NCBI GenBank assembly: GCA_013176395.1
Contig: JABMLP010000004.1
Span: forward strand, 1,364,001-1,428,000
Origin: Venturia oleaginea
Taxonomy: Eukaryota > Ascomycota > Dothideomycetes > Venturiales > Venturiaceae
Reading direction: 5' to 3'
Length of the DNA stretch: 64,000 nucleotides
Shown here piece by piece: positions 1 through 7,819 of the stretch. Position 1 is the first letter of the stretch. Every line of letters starts with the position of its first letter. The notes under the pieces were generated by a model that worked only from the letters and a program-made list of their open reading frames with translations, ran no database searches and was not told the origin of the DNA. Made by a program: the position numbers and the translations under genes.

Positions 1-78
1 TGTATGGCGTTTGTCTGTTTGATTATCCCACCTACCACACCCTCTTTAGTCCTGCACACCCGGTAAGGAGGGGGGTAA

Positions 79-205
79 TGTTATGGGCATGGCCCATGGT
101 TGGTATAGGCTAAGAGCCTAAGCCTGATTGAGCCTAGTATAGAGAAAGAACCTCATTGAGGTTCTCTGTTTGTAGATACCTTCACTCTTTAACTGAATCT
201 AAACA
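79..205 (+). mobile_element. LTR-like fragment of an LTR retrotransposon
   Basis: A purine-rich tract (about 64-78, with a run of seven G within GGAGGGGGGTAA) is followed directly by TGTTATGGGC. The candidate repeat closes with CTAAACA at 199-205, so the ends read TGTT..AACA. A polypurine tract abutting a TG..CA sequence is the usual 3' LTR junction of Ty1/Ty3-type elements. The second LTR and the element body would lie left of the window, so this cannot be confirmed. The sequence does not recur in copy 2, which has the retroelement's own 5' region instead. The 49 bases at 206-254 join it to the tyrosine-recombinase element. Confidence 0.5.
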
Positions 206-266
206 ATCTTTGGCTACGAGTATGCTGCGTCTTTCCAGCTACCGTCCCGTAATAACCGCTTTCTTT

Positions 267-1478
267 ATGCCTCCGAAGAAGGATATCACCGCGTCGGTTC
301 CTATCAACTTATCCCTACCACCGGGTCACTCTACTCGCTCCTCTCGTACCCGATCCCCCTCTATTGTCTTCGGGACCCAGAGGTCATCTTCACGGTCTCT
401 TACACCCATTGGCGGCGGGATGACACCTACTCAACCTCAGCCCACGTTAGCCCCGCCACGGGCACCGCCTCTAGCTCTGACCCTCGAACAGGTCGCGATC
501 AACAATGCCCAGGCCGCTGAGGCTCGCGCCGTAGAGGCTCACAGGCTAAGGATGGACCGCGAAAAGGAGGAGCACGACCTCCAGATGCAGGTCAAACGCG
601 AAGAAGCGGCGGCGCGCCTTGCGAAAATTAGGGAGGGCTCTTTACTCGAACTACCGCATGGCACCAGTCGTCCGGGGGCGACTGAGCCGGATAACAGTAC
701 GGGTAAGTCCCTCGATAACCAGCTGGTTTCGACACTTCGTATGCGTTTCCCTGCCCTACCCATTCACCTTGCGGAGAGCGTCAAGAATGGCACTTTTGAG
801 CCAATAAACCTCGTACGTTTACGCTTGACGGACCCGGTACCATCTGCATCTCCGGGAGAAGATCGTTTCCGGTTCGACGTCTCTACTGGCACGGCGAATC
901 TCGTCAAAATCAAAGCAACAGCATCGTACGAGGACTATCCAGCACCACGCTTCTGGCTCGAGGCATTCACCTACTACGTTAGCCTCCTCTATATTCTCTT
1001 CCCTACTTTGAGCGCTGCAACGTACGAAGCCATCAATACCTTTCGCGCCAAGGCCGAGGCTTTGTGCCTACACTACGACTGGGCCTCCGTGCGCCTCTTG
1101 GTCTTCACATTCCACGCCGAAGTAATCCAGCGCGGTATTACGACGGCGAGCCACTGGAACCTCAGCTATGCCTTTCAGGATCGCTTCTGCAATCCACTTA
1201 CGTCGAAGGCTCATCTCGAGGCTCAACAATTAATGGCAAAGCTTCAGTCGGCAGCTGCTCGTACAGCTTCGAAGAGCTCTGAGAAGCGAAAGCGCAGCGA
1301 CTCGTCCCTCAAAAACGAGACCTGCCTTAGCTATAACAGAGGAGCATGTACATGGGGTGAGTCGTGCAAGCGCTCCCATGTCTGTACCACTTGCAAGCAA
1401 AACCACCCCGCCACCGCTTGTCCGAAGAAGGCTTCAAGGCCTAAGGCGGAGACCGACCCTCTCAAGGTCGCCAAATAG
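267..1478 (+). CDS. Gag-like zinc-finger protein of the YR retroelement (copy 1)
   Basis: The start chosen is ATG 267, the first ATG of sequence shared with copy 2. The open frame extends upstream to about 156 only because the LTR-derived flank is in phase. The product is about 403 residues. Its N-terminal third is rich in Ser/Pro, followed by an Ala/Glu/Arg-rich helical, probably coiled-coil stretch (about 480-640). The C-terminus has two zinc-binding motifs: C-X7-C-X5-C-X3-H (CCCH type, about 1321-1377) and C-X2-C-X3-H-X4-C (about 1384-1425). It ends in a basic tail. Nucleic-acid packaging is the expected role of such a protein in retroelements. It stops at TAG 1476-1478, and the pol frame continues in phase directly after it. 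Confidence 0.8.
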   Translation: MPPKKDITASVPINLSLPPGHSTRSSRTRSPSIVFGTQRSSSRSLTPIGGGMTPTQPQPTLAPPRAPPLALTLEQVAINNAQAAEARAVEAHRLRMDREKEEHDLQMQVKREEAAARLAKIREGSLLELPHGTSRPGATEPDNSTGKSLDNQLVSTLRMRFPALPIHLAESVKNGTFEPINLVRLRLTDPVPSASPGEDRFRFDVSTGTANLVKIKATASYEDYPAPRFWLEAFTYYVSLLYILFPTLSAATYEAINTFRAKAEALCLHYDWASVRLLVFTFHAEVIQRGITTASHWNLSYAFQDRFCNPLTSKAHLEAQQLMAKLQSAAARTASKSSEKRKRSDSSLKNETCLSYNRGACTWGESCKRSHVCTTCKQNHPATACPKKASRPKAETDPLKVAK

Positions 1479-3162
1479 CAGCCAAAGGACGAGTTCCGGT
1501 CGAATACGGAGCCCTTGTTTGCTGTATTCCAACCCGATGGCCCGCCGCTGCCTGAGAATAGGTCGCCTTTCAAGCCTCTTGGCTGGATAAGCCTCCTCTC
1601 AGGATATCCAGAGCGCACACTGGTGACTAACCTAGTTGGTATTCTCACGTACGGCGCCTCCATCGGTATCTGCGAGCCTCATACGATTCGCGTACGCGGC
1701 TTTTCGAACAACTACTTCTCCGACGAGGCGACCGTAGCCGAAGCTACGGGCTACGTTGCGAAGGAGCTGGCCGCCGGCCGATTGGCTATCTCTACAGACC
1801 CGGGCCTGTTTATCGCTCCTCTTGGGATGGTCCCAAAACAAGACGGAACCTTACGCCGGATCCACGACCTCTCTTGGCCGCCCCAAACTTCAGTCAACGA
1901 CGCCATTCCACGCGTGTTTGGCAAGCTACAGTACACCAGAGTCGACAGAATTGTTCAGCACGTCCTTCGTACAGGCCGGGGCTGTCTTCTAATGAAACGC
2001 GACATTGCGCACGCTTTTCGCAACATCCCTGTGGATCTCATTTCGTCCCGGTATCTTGGGTTTTGCCTCAACGGCGTCAATTATCAAGAACTCTGCCTCC
2101 CTTTCGGTCTCAGGACTGCGCCATTTATCTTCAATCTCTTTGCGGAAGGTCTCCATTGGGCTCTCGACGAGCAGGCCGGCACGCGCAGTATCCCTACCGC
2201 GATCGAGCACTACCTTGATGATTTTATGTTTGTGTGTACGTCAGGAAATTTCGGACCGCGTTTCGGAACTCTGGATCAAGACCACCGATCGACTTGGGAT
2301 TCCTCGCAAGGATGCCAAAGACGTGGTCGGCACGGCCGTCGAGATATTAGGTCTTCTGGTTGATACGGTACGCTTGGAACTGCGTCTCTCCGACGAGAAG
2401 AGAGATTCTTTGATCCAGGCTATCCGTGATCACCTCTCCGAGACAAGGCCGCGGCTCCGGGATACGAAGTCCCTCGCCGGGCGGCTCAGTTGGGCCAGTG
2501 CCGTCATCCGCCTTGGCCGGGTTTACACTCGATCGATCTGGGACTACCTGAGCGGAGCATACGGAGAAGTCAATCGGCACTTTCGCCGAGCCCTGACTAG
2601 CGGTGTACGAGACGACCTTCTCTGGTGGCTCCGTGCGCTCGAGCTAACCAACGGGGTCTACTTCTTCGATTATCGAAAGCGCCGTTGTTTCCACCTTTAC
2701 ACTGATGCCTCCGGACAACAAAGCCTCGGCGGCTTCTTTTTCGAGTCCTCTGAGACCGATGTCTCTTGGGGGGATTACACCAATAGTATCGCAATCGAGC
2801 ATGCTTTTATTGCTGAACCGTCCAATCGTTCGGCGTTTATCAACCCTAAGGAGATGGAGGCTGTTGCCGTCGCATTCCTCCGTTGGGGACCGTCTCTCTG
2901 GGCACATAATCGGGTTGTTATCCACTGTGACAACTCTACGGCCGTGGCCGGGTTGACGAAGGAGGCTGTTCGTGGTGAGAGCAACACCCATCTCCGCACT
3001 ATTGTTACTCAGGCCGCTGCCTGCGATATTGTTATCGAAGCCCGCTGGCTTCCATCTACGGCTAACGGCCTGGCCGATGCCCTCTCTCGAGTCCAGTTTG
3101 ATCGTATCGCCTGGCTCTGCCCCCAATGGGGCTCACCGCTTTCGATCTCACAGTTCCGCTGA
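1479..3162 (+). pseudogene. Reverse transcriptase-RNase H of the YR retroelement (copy 1, frameshifted)
   Basis: This is the Pol region, in the same frame as Gag and separated from it only by the TAG at 1476-1478, with no credible ATG of its own at the front. Reverse transcriptase motifs include the catalytic YLDD (2211-2222), preceded by a PFGL(R)TAPF-type segment. A one-base insertion (GTTTCGG near 2263, GTTCGG in copy 2) shifts the frame. The continuation encodes the connection domain and RNase H with Asp in YTDAS (about 2698), Glu in NPKEMEA (about 2850), Asp in HCDNST (about 2923) and Asp in LADALSR (about 3070). It ends at TGA 3160-3162. The frame is open at this point in copy 2, so the lesion is private and may be a sequencing error. 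Confidence 0.85.
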
Positions 3163-4780
3163 ACTATTGTTGAACCGTCCGATCGTTCGGCCTTTATTAA
3201 CCCTAAAGAGATGGAGGCCGTTGCCGTTGCCGTTGCATTCCTCCGTTGGGGACCATCTCTATAGGCATATCCGGCCGACGCCCTCTCTCGAGTCTAGTTT
3301 TCGATCGTATCGTCTAGCTGCCTCCGATGGGGCTCACCTTTTTCGATCTCAGTTCCGCTGAACTATTGGTGAACCGTCCGATCGTTCGGCGTTTATCAAC
3401 CCTAAAGAGATGGAGGCCGTTGCCGTTGCCGTTGCATTCCTCCGTTGGGGACCATCTCTATAGGTACATCCGGCCGACGCCCTCTCTCGAGTCTAGTTTC
3501 GATCGTATCGTCTAGCTCTGCCTCCGATGAGGCTCACCGCTTTCGATCTTACAGTTCCGTTGAACTATTGGTGAATTGTCCGATCGTTCGGCGTTTATCA
3601 ACCCTAAAGAGATGGAGGCCGTTGCCGTTGCCGTTGCATTCCTCCGTTGGGGACCATCTCTATAGGTACATCTGGCCGACGCCCTCGCGAGTCTAGTTTT
3701 CGATCGTATCGTCTAGCTCTGCCTCCGATGGGGCTCACCGCTTTCGATCTTATAGTTCCGTTGAACTATTGGTGAACCGTCCGATCGTTCGGCGTTTATC
3801 AACCCTAAAGAGATGGAGGCCGTTGCCGTTGCCGTTGCATTCCTCCGTTGGGGACCATCTCTATAGGTACATCCGGCCGACGCCGTCTCTCGAGTCTAGT
3901 TTCGATCGTATCGTCTGGCTCTGCCTCCGATGGGGCTCACCGTTTTCGATCTCACAGTTCCGCTGAACTATTGGTGAACCGTCCGATCGTTCGGCGTTTA
4001 TCAACCCTAAAGAGATGGAGGCCGTTGCCGTTGCCGTTGCATTCCTCCGTTGGGGACCATCTCTATAGGTACATCTGGCCGACGCCCTCGCGAGTCTAGT
4101 TTCGATCGTATCGTCTAGCTCTGCCTCCGATGGGGCTCACCGTTTTCGATCTCACAGTTCCGCTGAACTATTGGTGAACCGTCCGATCGTTCGGCGTTTA
4201 TCAACCCTAAAGAGATGGAGGCCGTTGCCGTTGCCGTTGCATTCCTCCGTTGGGGACCATCTCTATAGGTACATCCGGCCGACGCCCTCTCTCGAGTCTA
4301 GTTTCGATCGTATCGTCTAGCTCTGCCTCCGATGGGGCTCACCGTTTTCGATCTCACAGTTCCGCTGAACTATTGGTGAACCGTCCGATCGTTCGGCGTT
4401 TATCAACCCTAAAGAGATGGAGGCCGTTGCCGTTGCCGTTGCATTCCTCCGTTGGGGACCATCTCTATAGGTACATCTGGCCGACGCTCTCGCGAGTCTA
4501 GTTTCGATCGTATCGTCTGGCTCTGCCTCCGATGGGGCTCACCGCTTTCGATCTTACAGTTCCGTTGAACTATTGTTGAGCCGTCCGATCGTTCGGCGTT
4601 TATCAACCCTAAGAGATGGAGGCCGTTGCCGTTGCCGTTGCATTCCTCCGTTGGGGACCATCTCTATAGGTACATCTGGCCGACGCCCTCGCGAGTCTAG
4701 TTTCGATCGTATCGTCTGGCTCTGCCTCCGATGGGGCTCTCCGCTATCGTCCTTACAGTTCCGTTGAATTCTTGCTATCC
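3163..4780 (+). repeat. Internal satellite: eight ~201-bp monomers derived from the RNase H gene
   Basis: Monomers begin at about 3173, 3372, 3573, 3774, 3976, 4176, 4379 and 4579, each opening with a CCGTCCGATCGTTCGG-like segment. Each resembles two separated parts of the RNase H coding sequence joined together: the NPKEMEA part (2816-2902) and the LADALSR-to-stop part (about 3069-3165), with the intervening ~170 bp missing. All have an extra GTTGCC unit compared with the parent. In-frame TAGs replace a Trp and a Gln codon of the parent, so the block is not coding. It lies between the RT-RNase H stop and the recombinase. Copy 2 holds the same number of monomers. Confidence 0.9.
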
Positions 4781-4848
4781 CGGGGATTGCAACTTTGGGC
4801 TTGGCGCGCTGTTCGTGGCAGCCGTTCTTTGCAGGCTCATCGGCTTAA

Positions 4849-6015
4849 GCGCCATGCTACTCTGCTATCGCCGACGTTCGGCAGATACCCTGGTCGGACT
4901 CCGGTACTCGTACAAAGCTTGCTAACGTGCTTCGTCCAGCACCTAGCCTCGAGTATACTTCCTACGATAGCGAGCTCCTCCCTACAGTTCATAGGTTCTT
5001 CCTCCGTACCCTTCGCGAGCGAAACCTTGGCCTCTCTGATGAGTATATTACCCTCTTATGGTACGGCTTGGCCCAGAACACGCGCAACACGTACGGCGCG
5101 GGTATCAAGAGCTGGGAGAGGTTCTGTACGCTGGAGGGCTGTGTAGACTATCCCGCAGAACCCCTCAATCTCGGCGAATGGATGGCAAGGCGTGTCATTA
5201 CTGGAGGAGCGGAAGGCATCATTTCCGGCGCTACAGCGGCCAGCTACCTCTCCGCAGTACGTTCAAAGCATATCGACCTGGGATACCCTATCAGCGCGTT
5301 CGCTGATCCGATGCTCCTACGCGCAAGACAGGGGGCTCTCAACCTCAGGCCTCCGAAGCGCAAGAATAGGCTCCCTATTACTGTACGCATCCTTGAGGGA
5401 CTGACGGCTGTGGAACCGACCACCGGAGCCGACCTCAATCTCGACACTCTCTTCAAGGTGGCCTATGCTGGTTTCTTCCGCCTTGGCGAGCTGGCTTACA
5501 CTAGAAGAGATAGGGAGCACCCGCTGTTCTCCTATACTCACGTCTTACGGAGCGATATCGCCTTCCATCGTCATACGCCTAGCCATCAGCCTTACGGGGT
5601 CTCTATTTTCCTGAAGCGTAGCAAGACCGATTACGCTAATCAGGGCGTTCCCATCTCCATCGCCGCAACGGGAAAACCTACCTGTGCAGTAGCCGCCCTG
5701 GTAAGACTTTTCAGGCACGATCCGAAGCCGCTTTCGGCGCCTCTCTTCGACATCGGCAAAGGGCATTGTTCGGCCGCTGCTGTACACATGCAACTACGCC
5801 GACGCCTCCTCGCTACTGGTATTATCTCCTCGCTGGACGACAAGTCCTACACAGGCCATTCCTTCCGCAGGGGTGCTGCTACGGACGCAGCTGCGAAGGG
5901 AGTGCCTGAGCTCGAGCTTAAGGCAGCGGGTCGATGGTCCTCCGAAGCTTTCCTCCGTTACATATCCCGTTCGTTCGAACAGCAGCTTGCAATCAGTCGC
6001 CTGTTCCTGATATAA
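4849..6015 (+). CDS. Tyrosine recombinase of the YR retroelement (copy 1)
   Basis: The open frame runs from just after TAA 4846-4848 to TAA 6013-6015. There is no ATG near the front, and the first in-frame ATG lies well inside the N-terminal domain. Counting codons from 4927, the catalytic residues of the tyrosine recombinase superfamily are visible: Arg185 in FFRLGEL (5479-5481), His311-x-x-Arg314 in GHSFRR (5857-5868), Trp337 in GRWSS, and nucleophile Tyr345 in FLRYI (5959-5961). An N-terminal SAM-like core-binding region precedes them. The enzyme would integrate the circular cDNA by strand exchange. Because there is no obvious ATG, expression may use splicing, reinitiation or a non-AUG start. 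The catalytic core is intact. Confidence 0.88.
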   Translation, partial: APCYSAIADVRQIPWSDSGTRTKLANVLRPAPSLEYTSYDSELLPTVHRFFLRTLRERNLGLSDEYITLLWYGLAQNTRNTYGAGIKSWERFCTLEGCVDYPAEPLNLGEWMARRVITGGAEGIISGATAASYLSAVRSKHIDLGYPISAFADPMLLRARQGALNLRPPKRKNRLPITVRILEGLTAVEPTTGADLNLDTLFKVAYAGFFRLGELAYTRRDREHPLFSYTHVLRSDIAFHRHTPSHQPYGVSIFLKRSKTDYANQGVPISIAATGKPTCAVAALVRLFRHDPKPLSAPLFDIGKGHCSAAAVHMQLRRRLLATGIISSLDDKSYTGHSFRRGAATDAAAKGVPELELKAAGRWSSEAFLRYISRSFEQQLAISRLFLI

Positions 6016-6172
6016 CACCGTTGTGTTCACCCGATCGCCAAAAGCTATACTCTGCTTCGCTACACCGCTGTGTTTCTCGCCTCTACCCTGGACCGAGTAT
6101 GTCGTACAGACTCGCCTCCTATCCCACCTCGTTTCCTTCTTGTTTGTCTGGGCCGCAGGCGCTTCGCTTCTG

Positions 6173-6408
6173 GGCAGTAGGGCACCTCATTTGCCTTCAA
6201 TCGAGAAGCAATTGAGCCGTGGGCATGCCATCCTGAGACCTACCCCGTGGCTGAAGCCCCGTGTGGCTGAGGAAGCCTGTATGGCTCAGGGCTCAATGGC
6301 TTGCTCGCTCACAATGAAAATTCACGTGCCCTGGCCTGCGTCCGGCCAATCAACAGATAAAACGTGCCAGATGACCGTGATCCGAAGGCGTGGCGAGATG
6401 GAGATAGA
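6173..6408 (+). repeat. Split direct repeat B1 (copy 1)
   Basis: A 236-bp sequence beginning GGCAGTAGGGCACC, repeated at 6567-6802 (B2). It sits 157 bp after the recombinase stop and abuts A2 directly, as in PAT/Ngaro-type split direct repeats. Confidence 0.9.
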
Positions 6409-6525
6409 TGCTAGTGTCTATCTGGTGGAGCAAGGGCCTCGTCCGACCAAGCGACAACAACAACATGGCGATCTCGCATATCGCACGACTTCTGAGCCCT
6501 CTGAGGCTCGTCTTGTATCTAGATT
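6409..6525 (+). repeat. Split direct repeat A2 (copy 1)
   Basis: A 117-bp sequence beginning TGCTAGTGTCTATC. It matches the 5'-terminal A1 repeat of the element in copy 2 (31927-32043). The A1 partner of this element is missing because its 5' end is truncated. Confidence 0.9.
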
Positions 6526-6566
6526 CCCACCCGCCTACACCCTGTAGTCAACGTCTTATACGTGCA

Positions 6567-6802
6567 GGCAGTAGGGCACCTCATTTGCCTTCAATCGAGA
6601 AGCAATTGAGCCGTGGGCATGCCATCCTGAGACCTACCCCGTGGCTGAAGCCCCGTGTGGCTGAGGAAGCCTGTATGGCTCAGGGCTCAATGGCTTGCTC
6701 GCTCACAATGAAAATTCACGTGCCCTGGCCTGCGTCCGGCCAATCAACAGATAAAACGTGCCAGATGACCGTGATCCGAAGGCGTGGCGAGATGGAGATA
6801 GA
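6567..6802 (+). repeat. Split direct repeat B2, right end of element (copy 1)
   Basis: Second copy of the 236-bp B repeat, separated from A2 by 41 bp. Similarity to B1 stops at 6802, which sets the right boundary of the element. Host-type sequence starts with GCGCCGCTAAACC. Confidence 0.88.
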
Positions 6803-7819
6803 GCGCCGCTAAACCCTTCACCCGCGTGCCTGGAAACCCCTAGGGAGTTTTGCCAGAAAGTTAGCGTGATCGATTTGATTTGTGAATTGCGTCATCGGGC
6901 CTCAAGTACCTGAAGAAAGTCAGGAAACGACGAATACCAAATCCTAACAATCGGATAGACGTCTCTCGTATATATGGAGATGAGCACACTCCATTTCGAA
7001 AGAAAGGAAGAAAGGAAGAAAGAAAGAAATAGCGAGAAAAGATTAAAAGTAGCGAGAAAAGATCAATCGGAAGACCGAAAGCTCGACTCGTTTCGCTTCT
7101 CCTTCCATCGGATCGGACTTACTAAAGACATAAGTAGATCGAACACTGTTGGTATCACTTATGGTGAGAAAGAAATGACGCGCGCGTATGGCATGAAGGA
7201 AGTAACAGATTATGAGTTGGTGGCTTGTATTGTGTTGTTTTTAAGTATCTTACATTGATGACACGGATCAGACCCTCCGGTTATCCTATGGCTGTGCAGC
7301 CGACTTCGTACTATGGTTAGATACAGGCCCGTAGGCAGTAGTTGCGGAGTGGCTACTAGGGGCTATGATTGGTCAAAACCTAGCACAGCCACACCCCATC
7401 AACAGATAAAAAGTCAAACATCACCCCATCGAAAAGGAAGCAACCACGAAAATCGAACGTCTGATTTATGAGAGAAATTTTATCTCACAAAAGAAAGTCC
7501 AGCTACGCCAAGGAATCACGTCATATAAACAAACACCAATTAAACATATCCAGATGTGCTTGTTGAAGGAAGAATCATCCATTCCTCTAACTTGACATCC
7601 CACATCATCCCATCCAATGACCCCCAATTATCCAAACCCAAAATCAGTTAAATCCAAATCATTAATCGCTAAACCGCTCCTTCAATGTCGGGTATAAGTC
7701 CAAACCATTTTCCAACCCCTAAAACCATCGCAAATCCAAACTCCGCATGAAAACACACCACAACCACCCAATCTAGCGTCTGTCAACCATCCTCCTCTCC
7801 AGATCCCCTGCTCCAAACC
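6803..7819. other. Intergenic, no supported gene
   Basis: About 1 kb between the retroelement and the 3' end of the RhoGAP gene. It holds a purine-rich GAAAG/GGAA microsatellite-like stretch (about 6995-7032). The small frames here have no recognisable features. The part near 7500-7819 is probably the 3' UTR of the minus-strand gene. Confidence 0.5.

Larger units (their letters stand above)
255..6802 (+). mobile_element. Tyrosine-recombinase retrotransposon, copy 1, 5'-truncated
   Basis: The gene order is Gag, reverse transcriptase-RNase H, then tyrosine recombinase. That is the DIRS-order signature: a YR replaces the usual retroviral-type integrase, and the element is not expected to make long terminal repeats or target duplications. 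The 3' end carries repeats B1 (6173-6408), A2 (6409-6525) and B2 (6567-6802). With A1, seen at the 5' end of copy 2, they form the A1-ORFs-B1-A2-B2 split direct repeats known from PAT/Ngaro-type elements. I saw no methyltransferase or SGNH-hydrolase domain. The first 5' base shared with copy 2 is 255, so A1 and most of the leader are missing here. Confidence 0.88.

Noticed and set aside
3163..4780. CRISPR array
   Set aside because: The tandem units are ~201 bp, head to tail without unique spacers, derived from RNase H coding sequence, in a eukaryote.
4772..5146. 124-codon frame overlapping the recombinase start
   Set aside because: It lacks an ATG and overlaps the conserved recombinase N-terminus in another frame, so it is a shadow.
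4849..6015. Captain-type (DUF3435) tyrosine recombinase of a Starship giant transposon
   Set aside because: The recombinase sits behind Gag and RT-RNase H and is bracketed by split direct repeats, which fits a DIRS-order retroelement. There is no captain-like first-gene position or cargo boundary.
6023..6812. Frames of 134-174 codons in the element's 3' end
   Set aside because: They run through the B1-A2-B2 repeats and repeat the same peptide twice. They are translations of terminal repeats, not genes.
6974..7258. 94-codon frame after the retroelement
   Set aside because: A Lys/Glu-rich reading of a GAAAG microsatellite. A one-base difference in copy 2 changes its end, and it has no recognisable feature.
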